Shown: positions 1 to 7,626 of the stretch, piece after piece
Layout of the letters: every line of letters starts with the position of its first letter
How positions within the stretch are numbered: position 1 is the first letter of the stretch
NCBI RefSeq assembly: GCF_036231355.1
Contig: NZ_CP109496.1
Location: 1,674,001 to 1,738,000 of the forward strand
Reading direction: 5' to 3'
Source of the DNA: Streptomyces sp. NBC_01431
GTDB taxonomy: Bacteria > Actinomycetota > Actinomycetes > Streptomycetales > Streptomycetaceae
DNA: 64,000 bases
Translations under genes and position numbers: made by a program
The notes under the pieces: generated by a model
Told to the model about the DNA's origin: nothing
The model's input: the letters and a program-made list of their open reading frames with translations, nothing else
Databases searched by the model: none

Positions 1-1063
1 CGAAGGACGGGTCGCCCACCCAGCGGCCCCGGTCCGCGAACGCGATCCGGCTCGCCTCGATGTAGTGGTGGAGGTACTGGACGTCCGAGGCCTTGGAGAG
101 GTCGGTGTGCTCCAGGATGTTGAGCGCCTCACCGACCGAGGTGCCGCCCGACGACGACGGCGCCATGCCGTAGACGTCCAGGCCCCGGTAGTCGACCTTG
201 CTGGGGGCCCGGAACTTCGCCGCGTAGCCGCGCAGGTCCTTCTCGGTCAGGTCGCCGCTGCGTACCTTGCGGTTCGCCTTGGGATCGACCGGCGGTTTGC
301 GGACGGTCCGCACGATGTCCTCGCCGAGGTCGCCCCGGTAGACCGCGTCGACGCCCTTGCGGCCCAACTCCTCGTAGGTGCGCGCCAGATCGGGGTTCTT
401 GAAGGTGGATCCGACCGCCGGGAGCTGCCCGTTCGGCAGGAACAGCCGGGCCGTGTCGGGGAAGTCGGCGAACCGGGCCTGGTTGGCCGCGGTCTGCTGG
501 CGGAAGGTGGCGTCGACGGTGAAGCCGTCGCGCGCGATCCGCTCCGCGGGCTTCAGGAGCGTGCGCAGCGACTTGCTGCCCCAGCTGTCGAGCGCCTTGT
601 CCCAGGTGGCGGGGGTGCCGGGAGTGCCGACGCTCAGCCCGCTGGTCACCGCGTCCGCGAACGGCAGCGGCTGCCCGTTCTCCAGGAAGAGCGACGACGT
701 CGCGGAAGCGGGGGCGGTTTCCCGGCCGTCGACGGTGTGCACGGAGCGGCTCGCCGCGTCGTAGTAGACGAAGTAGCCGCCACCACCGATGCCCGAGGAG
801 TACGGCTCGGTGACGCCGAGCGCCGCGGCGGTGGCGACGGCCGCGTCCACCGCGTTGCCGCCGTTCTTCAGGACCTCAAGGCCGGCCGCAGACGCGTCGG
901 CGTCGACACTCGACACCACTCCCCCGTAGCCGACCGCCTCGGGCACCTTCGCCGGGGTCCGGGCGGGCGGCGCGGCCGTCGTGGGCGGAGCGGCGGCCAC
1001 CGAGGCGGCCACGGCGGCGGCGACGGCGAGCAGGGACAGACTCCGAGCAGCGGGGCGACGCAT
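1..1063 (-). CDS. ggt: Gamma-glutamyltranspeptidase, N-terminal part (cut by window edge)
   Basis: About 354 codons are present, running off the left edge without a stop. The protein starts MRRPAARSLSLLAV with a Sec-type signal peptide, followed by the family pattern GNAVDAAVATAAALGVTEP and GGYFVYYDA, and later SSSGGTSVGEALNILE. The start at 1063 is chosen because GGGAGG lies just upstream; an overlapping ATG four bases earlier is in another frame. The enzyme is an exported or surface Ntn-hydrolase that cleaves gamma-glutamyl bonds of glutathione and related peptides and autoprocesses at a threonine. That threonine lies in the small subunit beyond the window, so activity cannot be judged here. 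Family assignment is firm. Confidence 0.93.
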   Translation of the reverse strand, partial: MRRPAARSLSLLAVAAAVAASVAAAPPTTAAPPARTPAKVPEAVGYGGVVSSVDADASAAGLEVLKNGGNAVDAAVATAAALGVTEPYSSGIGGGGYFVYYDAASRSVHTVDGRETAPASATSSLFLENGQPLPFADAVTSGLSVGTPGTPATWDKALDSWGSKSLRTLLKPAERIARDGFTVDATFRQQTAANQARFADFPDTARLFLPNGQLPAVGSTFKNPDLARTYEELGRKGVDAVYRGDLGEDIVRTVRKPPVDPKANRKVRSGDLTEKDLRGYAAKFRAPSKVDYRGLDVYGMAPSSSGGTSVGEALNILEHTDLSKASDVQYLHHYIEASRIAFADRGRWVGDPSF

Positions 1064-1168
1064 ACATACCTCCCGAAGGCGAACGTCCGCGCAGCGTAAC
1101 GCCGCCGCAGGGGCCACGTCAGGACCGCGCTCGAACAGGGGGACGAACTCCCGCTAGCATGCCCGCCC

Positions 1169-1912
1169 ATGAACGACGACGTACGCAACATCGTCCTTGG
1201 GGTAGTGGCGGCGGGCATCAGCGCCGCGCTCGGCTGGCTGACCCGCACCTACCTCTGGAAGCGGAAGCTCCGCCGCAGGCAAGCCTTCTTCGGGCTGCCC
1301 GACAACTCCGAGTGCCTGCTGGTCGTCAACCGCGACGCGGGGCACGACGGCGCGGTGCACCGCTTCGACGTGTTCGCCCTCCTCGAACTCGCCTCCCTCA
1401 TCAAGGACTGCGGGGCGCACGCCCAGATCATTCAGGGCGACCTGGCGCAGCAGGGCTTCGGGGAGCGCACCGAGTTCTGCCTCGGGGGCCCGTATTCGAA
1501 TCGCCGGACCGGGGCGCACCTCGGCTCCCTGCTGCCCGGCGTGAAGATCAACGTGGACGCCGATCCGGGGCCCGACCGCCAGTCGTTCCAGATCGGCTCG
1601 GAGCGCTACCGCATGGAGCAAGGCGTCACCGAGTACGTGATCCTGGCCCGGATCACGGCCGGCCAGGACGCCCGGCCGGTGTTCCTCTTCTGCGGCCAGC
1701 GCGCCATCACCAACCAGGCCGCCACCCGCTATCTCGCCCGCAATGCCGACAAGCTCGCCCGCAAGCACGGCCACCGTTCGTTCTGCCTGCTCCTGAAGGT
1801 CGTCAACTCCCATGCGTACGGGCCCGATGTGGTGGAGCTCGTCGCCGATGTGACCCGGGCCGCCCAGGAACCGGCTCCGGCGATCCGCACCTCGCACCGG
1901 GCGACCGGCTAA
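1169..1912 (+). CDS. Conserved hypothetical protein with N-terminal membrane anchor
   Basis: 247 residues beginning MNDDVRNIVLGVVAAGIS. Residues 8 to 25 form one hydrophobic segment followed by a basic stretch (WKRKLRRRQ), which predicts an anchor with the rest in the cytoplasm. The soluble part has a Rossmann-like feel (ECLLVVNRD, VFLFCGQRAITNQAA) but I cannot assign a family. Its stop codon overlaps that of the convergent P450 gene. Coding is supported by frame length, codon pattern and clean boundaries. Function unknown. Confidence 0.75.
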   Translation: MNDDVRNIVLGVVAAGISAALGWLTRTYLWKRKLRRRQAFFGLPDNSECLLVVNRDAGHDGAVHRFDVFALLELASLIKDCGAHAQIIQGDLAQQGFGERTEFCLGGPYSNRRTGAHLGSLLPGVKINVDADPGPDRQSFQIGSERYRMEQGVTEYVILARITAGQDARPVFLFCGQRAITNQAATRYLARNADKLARKHGHRSFCLLLKVVNSHAYGPDVVELVADVTRAAQEPAPAIRTSHRATG

Positions 1913-3195
1913 CTCATGCTCAGCGGCAGGGACTTGACGCCGTTGATGAAGTTGGAGACGAGCCGGCGGGGCGGTGCGGCCAGTTCGGTTCGGGGCAGGA
2001 TGCGCAGCGCCTCCTCGTGCAGCACCCTCAGTTGCAGCCGCGCGAAGTGCGCGCCGAGGCAGACGTGCGGACCGTCACCGAAGGAGACGTGCGGGTTCGG
2101 CGCGCGGCCGAGGTCCAGGCGGTCAGGGTCGGCGAAGACCCGCTCGTCGCGGTTGGCCGAGGCGTGGAAAACGACGACCTTGTCCCCGGCGGCGACGGCC
2201 TGTCCGGCGATGGCGGTGTCGCACGCCGCGGTGCGCCGGAAGCTCAGCACGGGCGGATGCCAGCGCAGTAGCTCCTCAACGGCGGTGTCCACCACTACCT
2301 GACGATTCATCAATACCGCTTGCTGATCAGGGTGTTCGGCGAGAGCGAGGAATCCTCCCGGCGCCGCGCTGCGCACCGTGTCGTTGCCCGCGACCGTCAG
2401 CAGGAAGAAGAACATCTCCAGCTCGGCGTCGGCGAGCTCCGAGTGGGCGAGCGAGGTCATGACGTCGTCACCGGGCCGCTCGCGCTTGTACGCCGCGAGC
2501 TGCTGAGCGTACGCGAACATCTCCGCCAGCATCGCGGGCGAGCGCGGGTTGACCGGTCGCCCGTCCGGGCCGAGCACGGGCGACTCGTCCGGGTCCTGGT
2601 AGGCGATGACCCGCTCGGTCCACTCAAGGAGCAGCCCCCGGTCGCCCGGCGGCACCCCGAGCAGATCGGTGAGGTTGAGCAGCGCGTAGTCGTCGGTGAC
2701 GTCGGCCACCAGGTCGAACACGCCGTCCTCGGCGCCGTCGCGGGCCCCGCTCAGCAGCGCGCGGGCCCGCTCGCGCACCAGCGCCTCGAAACGCTCGATG
2801 CGGCCCGGCGTGAAAGCGCGGCTCACCAGGCGGCGCAGCGTGCCGTGGTCATGGGGGGCTCCTCCCCCGCCCGAACGGCGCCGGGAGCCCGGACCGGGGT
2901 CCTGGTTGAGCATCATGCGGCGGATGAACGGCAGGTCGGCCGGGGCGGGGTCGCGGATCTGGGTGGCGCCGAGCGCCGAGGAGAAGGTGCCGCTCTCCTT
3001 CAGGACCCGTACGACGTCCGCGTGCCGGGTGACCGCCCAGAAGCCGGGCCCGGCCGGCCAGCCCAGCACCTCGGGCTCGGCCTGGCGGGCGACCGGGTGG
3101 TGATCGCGCAGCTCGCGGTAGGCGGCGTACGGCGGTCCGGCCGCGTAGCGGCGGGGATCGAAGACGTCGGGGACACCGTCGCCCGGGTCAGCCAT
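1909..3195 (-). CDS. Cytochrome P450
   Basis: A 428-residue P450 starting MADPGDGVPDVF. Diagnostic sites are the I-helix motif AGNDTV, the K-helix ExxR (EELLRW), and the haem-binding loop FGDGPHVCLG with Cys379 as the likely iron ligand. It lacks any membrane segment, as expected for a soluble bacterial class I enzyme needing a ferredoxin and reductase that are not encoded nearby. It lies 38 bases downstream of an alpha/beta hydrolase on the same strand, so the two are probably co-transcribed. Odd point: about 13 extra residues rich in Gly/Arg/Ser interrupt the usual DPPxHxxLRRLVSRAF region near residue 100. Substrate cannot be inferred. Confidence 0.93.
   Translation of the reverse strand: MADPGDGVPDVFDPRRYAAGPPYAAYRELRDHHPVARQAEPEVLGWPAGPGFWAVTRHADVVRVLKESGTFSSALGATQIRDPAPADLPFIRRMMLNQDPGPGSRRRSGGGGAPHDHGTLRRLVSRAFTPGRIERFEALVRERARALLSGARDGAEDGVFDLVADVTDDYALLNLTDLLGVPPGDRGLLLEWTERVIAYQDPDESPVLGPDGRPVNPRSPAMLAEMFAYAQQLAAYKRERPGDDVMTSLAHSELADAELEMFFFLLTVAGNDTVRSAAPGGFLALAEHPDQQAVLMNRQVVVDTAVEELLRWHPPVLSFRRTAACDTAIAGQAVAAGDKVVVFHASANRDERVFADPDRLDLGRAPNPHVSFGDGPHVCLGAHFARLQLRVLHEEALRILPRTELAAPPRRLVSNFINGVKSLPLSMS
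2856..2890. repeat. Small GC-rich inverted-repeat insertion inside the P450 gene
   Basis: GGGCTCC at 2856-2862 and GGAGCCC at 2884-2890 form a perfect 7-base inverted repeat around a GC-rich loop. It coincides with the roughly 13 residues that do not fit the P450 family alignment between DP and HGTLRRLVSRAF. The added length appears to be a multiple of three, since the frame stays open. It looks like a short palindromic element that inserted in frame; this is inference from the protein pattern. Confidence 0.55.
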
Positions 3196-3233
3196 GGGAC
3201 CCCCGCCGCTCGGCTCGGCCACGGGGAGCGCGC

Positions 3234-4007
3234 TCAGACACTGTCCGCCCGCAGGAAGTCCTCGACGGTGCGGATCAGGTCGAGCGGGGCCTCGTCCATG
3301 GCGTAGTGGCCGGCGAGGGGCAGTTCGACCAGTTGCCCCGCCGGGTACCAGCGCAGCCAACTGTCGTGCAGAAAGCGGGCGTTGATCGCCGGATCGAGCG
3401 CTCCGCACACCGCGAGGGCGGGTATCGGCGAGCCCTCGGTCTCCTCGTGGAAGTCCTCGCCGGCCCAGGAGTCGAGCCAGGCGCGGAAGGCTTTGGGGTC
3501 GCTACGCTCGACGGAGCGCCGGGTCATCCGGTCGAGCCAGGCGTCGGGCCGGTTGCCGCCGGTGGTGAAGTCGATGATGGCCCGCCGTTTGGCGCGGTCC
3601 TCGGCGGCGGCCGTGAACAGCTCGCGGGTCGCCTCGTCCATCGGCATGCCACTCGCCGGGACCGGCGATATGCCGACCATGCGCCGCACCCGGTTGGGGG
3701 CGGCGGCCAGCACGCGCTGGACGACGGAGCCGCCCATCGAGTGCCCGATCAGCGAGAAGCGGTGCCAGTCGAGCCGGTCGGTGAGCGCGAGGAGGTCGGC
3801 CGCGCCCTCGCTGGTGGTGAACGCCCCGTGGGCGTCCCTGGCCTCGCCGTAGCCGCGCAGGTCGACGAAGGCGTAGGTGAAGGCGGCCGGGTCGAGGTCG
3901 GGCAGCACGGGCGCGTAGGCGCCGCGGTCGGCCAGCCAACCGTGTACGGCGACGACCCGGTGCGGGCCGTCGCCGTGGAGGGTGTGGGGCAGGGTGAATC
4001 CGGCCAT
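3234..4007 (-). CDS. Alpha/beta-fold hydrolase
   Basis: About 257 residues beginning MAGFTLPHTLHGDG. The oxyanion region is VVAVHGWLADRGAY, the nucleophile elbow is GHSMGG, the acid is likely the Asp of CGALDP and the catalytic histidine sits in LAGHYAMDE, so the triad is complete. The start at 4007 has GGAG eight bases upstream; the frame is open further up but that part has no family character. No signal peptide, so cytoplasmic. It precedes the P450 gene by a short gap and may act in the same pathway. The substrate (ester, lactone or haloalkane) cannot be told. Confidence 0.88.
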   Translation of the reverse strand: MAGFTLPHTLHGDGPHRVVAVHGWLADRGAYAPVLPDLDPAAFTYAFVDLRGYGEARDAHGAFTTSEGAADLLALTDRLDWHRFSLIGHSMGGSVVQRVLAAAPNRVRRMVGISPVPASGMPMDEATRELFTAAAEDRAKRRAIIDFTTGGNRPDAWLDRMTRRSVERSDPKAFRAWLDSWAGEDFHEETEGSPIPALAVCGALDPAINARFLHDSWLRWYPAGQLVELPLAGHYAMDEAPLDLIRTVEDFLRADSV

Positions 4008-4128
4008 GGTGCACTCCGATTCCGGGCAGCGGTCGTCATACGGGCACGGCCTCGCGAAGTGGAGCTGTCGGCGCGCGAGACGTACGCGTACACGGTGGCG
4101 GTCGCCCCGGCGCGAGGCAAGAAGCCGG

Positions 4129-4779
4129 TCAGAACTCCCAGGGGCTCTCGGCCGGTTGCACCGTGCGATTCTCGACGGTGACCTCACCGGGCGCGAACCG
4201 CCGTACGGGATCGAGCACGCCGGCCGCGTCGAAATCGAAGATCTGCTCCTCGAAGCACAGCCCGTGCGCCCCGGTCGCGCGGCCGAGGACCGGCGCCAGC
4301 CGGCGGTACATCGACCTCGGGCGGCTGATGTAGGGAAGCGAGGGAGAGCGCAGGTCCACGACGAGGAAGCGGCGCACCGTGGCGCCGGTGCGCACGGCGA
4401 CCGCGGACACCGCGACGACCTCGTCCCAGTCGATGCGGCCGGCCAGCCAGGTCGGCAGCCGCACGGTCAGCGCGTCGGCGTCCACCTCCAGGCGCAGCGG
4501 GCGCACCAGGTAGCCCGCGAAGGTGGCCGCGGCGGCCAGGACGGCCGCGCCTGACACGGCCATCACGGGGCCCGCGAAGCCGCCGTTCGGGCCGTCGAAG
4601 ACGGAGGCGGCGGCGATGCACCAGATCACGGCCACGGCGATGGCGGCGAGCGGGACCCAGATCAGGGTGCGCCGCAGCCGCAGGACGACCGGGGCGGCCC
4701 CGGGCTGCGTTGCGCTGGCTGAATTCTCCACACGCAGAGCTTGGTCCGTCGGCGGCCCGGACGCCAGAGTGTTACCCAT
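4129..4779 (-). CDS. Two-TM membrane protein with bacterial PH-like domain
   Basis: 216 residues. Two hydrophobic segments (about residues 37-57, LIWVPLAAIAVAVIWCIAA, and 68-90) are followed by a region LRLEVDADALTVRLPTWLAG and IDWDEVVAV that resembles bacterial PH domains, a small beta-barrel fold often attached to a membrane hairpin. The N terminus is polar and probably cytoplasmic. It is transcribed away from the downstream hydrolase with a 120-base gap. No specific role is known for such proteins. Confidence 0.75.
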   Translation of the reverse strand: MGNTLASGPPTDQALRVENSASATQPGAAPVVLRLRRTLIWVPLAAIAVAVIWCIAAASVFDGPNGGFAGPVMAVSGAAVLAAAATFAGYLVRPLRLEVDADALTVRLPTWLAGRIDWDEVVAVSAVAVRTGATVRRFLVVDLRSPSLPYISRPRSMYRRLAPVLGRATGAHGLCFEEQIFDFDAAGVLDPVRRFAPGEVTVENRTVQPAESPWEF

Positions 4780-4840
4780 GGGTTTACTGAATTGAAGTCA
4801 ATAGCCCGGGGATCATTTCGGCACTTTCCGGGCGTTCCAC

Positions 4841-4963
4841 CTTCTCGAATCCGCCGCCCTCCCGGATCGGGCGCGTTCTCGAATCGGGCGCGTTCTCGAA
4901 TCCGCCGCCCTCTCGAATCCGCCACCTTCTCGGATCGGGCGCCCTCTCGGATCCGGCGCCCTC
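4841..4963. repeat. Tandem 17-18 bp repeat, about seven imperfect copies
   Basis: Consecutive units of the form TCTCGRATCSGSCGCCC run between the PH-domain gene and the stop codon of the lipoprotein gene. Units vary at the A/G and C/G positions and two are 18 rather than 17 bases long. The array ends almost exactly at the lipoprotein stop codon. Similar arrays change length by slippage; a role in transcription termination is possible but not shown. Confidence 0.8.
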
Positions 4964-5455
4964 TCAGGTCTCGCAGCCGAGCGGGCTGAGGGAGCTCGGG
5001 GCTCCGGTGCCGAGGATCGTGACCCGCACGGTCCCGCCCCGCGCCACCGCCTGCACGACGGTGCAGGCGATCTGCCGCTGGGCGAGCGGAGTGAGCCCCG
5101 AGACGTCCTGGCCGAGCCCGACCGTCACCATGCCATCGGCCAGGCTCATCTTCAACCCGCCCTGGACCGGGGGCAGTTCGGTGCGCATCCCGGCCGCCTT
5201 CTCGTTCTTGTCCGGGCCCGCGAAGAGCAGCGGAAGGGACGGCCGGACGCCGGGCCGGACCACCGGCATCAGCCCGTCGGGGCCCACGAAGTAGAGCACG
5301 GTGGAGTCCACGCGGGGTGGCAGCGCCTGCGCGCTCGCGGGCCCGCCCACCGCGATGACGTCGGTGGACTGGATGCCGCAGCCACCCGCGAGGAGTCCGG
5401 CCGGAAGCAGGGCGAGCGCGGCCAGCGCACGGGGCCGGATGGTCCTGGGCCTCAT
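4964..5455 (-). CDS. Lipoprotein downstream of a two-component system
   Basis: 163 residues. The N terminus MRPRTIRPRALAALALLPAG ends in LLAGGC, giving a lipidation site at Cys26, so the protein is exported and tethered to the outer face of the membrane. The mature part (STVLYFVGPDGLMPVVRP ... IACTVVQAVARGGTVRVTI) resembles the small GerMN-type lipoproteins found in streptomycetes. The start codon overlaps the stop of the sensor kinase gene by 4 bases (ATGA), so the three genes are translationally coupled; it may modulate or be a partner of the kinase sensor domain. That role is inference from context. Confidence 0.85.
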   Translation of the reverse strand: MRPRTIRPRALAALALLPAGLLAGGCGIQSTDVIAVGGPASAQALPPRVDSTVLYFVGPDGLMPVVRPGVRPSLPLLFAGPDKNEKAAGMRTELPPVQGGLKMSLADGMVTVGLGQDVSGLTPLAQRQIACTVVQAVARGGTVRVTILGTGAPSSLSPLGCET

Positions 5456-6918
5456 CGCGCCGCCGCCACGGGTGCGGCCGTAAGAAGTCCGGTGGGCAGC
5501 TCGACCCTGAAGACGGCGCCGCCGTCCGGCCCGTTCGCCGCGCTCACCGTGCCGCCGTGCAGCCGTACGTTCTCCAGGGTGATCGCGAGGCCGAGGCCGC
5601 TGCCCGCCGAGCGGGTACGGGCCGCGTCCGCCTTGAAGAAGCGGTCGAAGATGTGCGGCAGCACGGCCGGGTCGATGCCGGGCCCGCGGTCGGCGACCTC
5701 CACCACCAGCGGACCGTCGCCCGAGCCGGGACGCAGCCGTACGGTCACCGGGTCCGCGCCGTGCCGCAGCGCGTTGCCGACGAGGTTCGCCACCACGATG
5801 TCGAAGCGCCGGGGATCGATCATCGCCCGTACTCCGTCCGGGAGTTCGGTGGCGACGCGGTCCTGCCAGTGCCGGTGCTGGAGGGTCTTGCGGATCGTCT
5901 CGGCGATGTCGACCTCGTCGGCGTTGAGCTCGGCGGCCTTCGCGTCGAAGCGGGAGATCTCCATCAAGTCCTCGACGAGCGTGGCGAGTTTGCCGGTCTC
6001 GGCGGAGATGAGGCGGACGGCGCGCGCTGTGTCGGGGTCGAGCCCGTCGGCGTCCTCGTCGAGCACTTCGGTCACGGCGAGCATGCCCGCCAGCGGGGTG
6101 CGCAGCTCGTGCGAGACGTCGGAGGCGAAGCGCCTGGCCCGCGCCTCGGCCTTCTGAAGCTCCTCGACCGAGCGCTCCAGTTCCTCCGCGGACTCGTTGA
6201 ACGTCCAGGCCAGATCGGCGAGTTCGTCGGAGCCCTTCACCTCGATACGGGTGTCGAGCCTGCCCTTGCCCATACTGCTGGCGGCCCGGCGCAGATCACG
6301 CACCGGACGCAGCACGCTGCGCGCGGCGAGCAGCGCGGGCACCACGGCGACGGCGAGGGCGGGCAGCGCGCCGTTCTTGGCCGCCGAGACCATGGCCTGG
6401 ATGGTGATGCTCTCCGTCTTGAGGTCCATCACGGCGTACAGGTAGAGCCCGCTGCGCTGCTGACCGCCGCTGCGGTCGAACATCACCGGCATGCCGATGG
6501 TCAGGTACGGGGTGCCGTCCTGGACGACACGCTGGAACGAGCCGTGCGCGTTCGCGTGGGTCTGCCTGCGCAGCTCGTCGGTGATCACGGTGGAGACGGG
6601 CCGGGAGGTGGAGGACGCGCGCAGGCTGCCGTACTCGGCGAACACGATCCAGGGGCGCGGTTTGCCCGCCCCGGCCAGTTCCTGGCAGATGGTCTTCATC
6701 GCCGTGGTGGAGGGTGGCAACGCGAAGAACTGGTTGGCTATCTGCTCGCGGAACTGGTCGACGGCCTGGTCCTGGGCCTGCTTGAGGATGGCCGAGCGGG
6801 CCGACTGGTAGGTGAGGGCGGCGGTGGTGAGCGCGCTGATCGCGGCCACCAGAAGGAAGGCGGCGATCAGCCGGCCGCGCAGTCCCAGGCGCAGGTTGCG
6901 GCGCGCCGGGAACCTCAC
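5452..6918 (-). CDS. Sensor histidine kinase
   Basis: 488 residues. TM1 is about residues 14-36, an extracytoplasmic sensor region of about 140 residues follows, TM2 is about 180-200, then a HAMP linker (RRAASSMGKGRLDTRIEV). The phosphoacceptor is His270 in DVSHELRTPLAG. The ATPase domain shows N (NLVGNALRHG), G1 (DRGPGID), F (FDRFFK) and G2 (GSGLGLA) boxes, all intact. It overlaps the response-regulator stop by 4 bases and the lipoprotein start by 4 bases. The sensed signal is probably at the cell envelope. Resembles AfsQ2/CseC-type kinases; orthology was not tested. Confidence 0.93.
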   Translation of the reverse strand: MRFPARRNLRLGLRGRLIAAFLLVAAISALTTAALTYQSARSAILKQAQDQAVDQFREQIANQFFALPPSTTAMKTICQELAGAGKPRPWIVFAEYGSLRASSTSRPVSTVITDELRRQTHANAHGSFQRVVQDGTPYLTIGMPVMFDRSGGQQRSGLYLYAVMDLKTESITIQAMVSAAKNGALPALAVAVVPALLAARSVLRPVRDLRRAASSMGKGRLDTRIEVKGSDELADLAWTFNESAEELERSVEELQKAEARARRFASDVSHELRTPLAGMLAVTEVLDEDADGLDPDTARAVRLISAETGKLATLVEDLMEISRFDAKAAELNADEVDIAETIRKTLQHRHWQDRVATELPDGVRAMIDPRRFDIVVANLVGNALRHGADPVTVRLRPGSGDGPLVVEVADRGPGIDPAVLPHIFDRFFKADAARTRSAGSGLGLAITLENVRLHGGTVSAANGPDGGAVFRVELPTGLLTAAPVAAAR

Positions 6919-7604
6919 AGCGGCCCGAAGCGGTAGCCGAAGCCGCGCACGGTCTGGATGTAGCGGGGGGCGCCGTCGGGGCCATCGGTGTCGCCGAGCT
7001 TCTGGCGCAGCCGCCGGACGCAGGCGTCGACCAGTCGGGCATCACCGTGGTAGCTGTGCTCCCACACCGATTCCAGGAGCTGCTGGCGGCTGAAGACCTG
7101 CTCGGGCGAGGCGGCGAGGTGGAGCAGGAGTTTCAGTTCGGAGGGGGCCAGCGGCAGCCGCTCGCCGTTGCGGGCGGCGGTGAGCCCGGCCCGGTCCAGG
7201 GCGAGTTCGCCGTGGAACTCCGGGCCGGGGCGGGCGCCGGGGTCGGCGAGACGGCGCAGCACGGCCCGGATCCGCGCCTCGATGACCTCGGTGCGGGCGG
7301 GCTTGACTATGTAGTCGTCGGCGCCGGCTTCGAGGCCCACCACCACGTCGAAGTCGTCGCCGCGGGCGGTGAGCATGATGATCGGCAGCTGGCTGGTCTC
7401 GCGTATACGGCGGCAGACCTGGACGCCGTTCATGCCGGGCAGCATCAGGTCGAGCAGCACCAGTTCGGGCTGGAAGGCCTTGAGCGAGGCGAGCCCCGCC
7501 TCACCGCTCTCGGCCGCCCGCACCTCGTGGCCGCGCCGGCGCAGCCCGAGTTCGACCCCTTCGCGCACGGAGGGGTCGTCTTCTATGAGGAGCACGCGTG
7601 GCAT
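6915..7604 (-). CDS. OmpR-family response regulator
   Basis: 229 residues, full length for the family. The receiver has the acidic pocket (EDD near residue 8), phosphoacceptor Asp52 in LLDLMLPG, Thr79 and Lys101 (DDYIVKP). The C-terminal winged helix includes LAPSELKLLLHLAASP, LLESVWEH and the recognition region LVDACVRRLRQKLG, ending VRGFGYRFGPL. It is the first gene of the regulator-kinase-lipoprotein operon and most resembles AfsQ1/CseB-type regulators. It should control envelope or antibiotic-related promoters; targets are unknown. Confidence 0.93.
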   Translation of the reverse strand: MPRVLLIEDDPSVREGVELGLRRRGHEVRAAESGEAGLASLKAFQPELVLLDLMLPGMNGVQVCRRIRETSQLPIIMLTARGDDFDVVVGLEAGADDYIVKPARTEVIEARIRAVLRRLADPGARPGPEFHGELALDRAGLTAARNGERLPLAPSELKLLLHLAASPEQVFSRQQLLESVWEHSYHGDARLVDACVRRLRQKLGDTDGPDGAPRYIQTVRGFGYRFGPL

Positions 7605-7626
7605 AGGTGTCAGTATCCCCAGGGTC

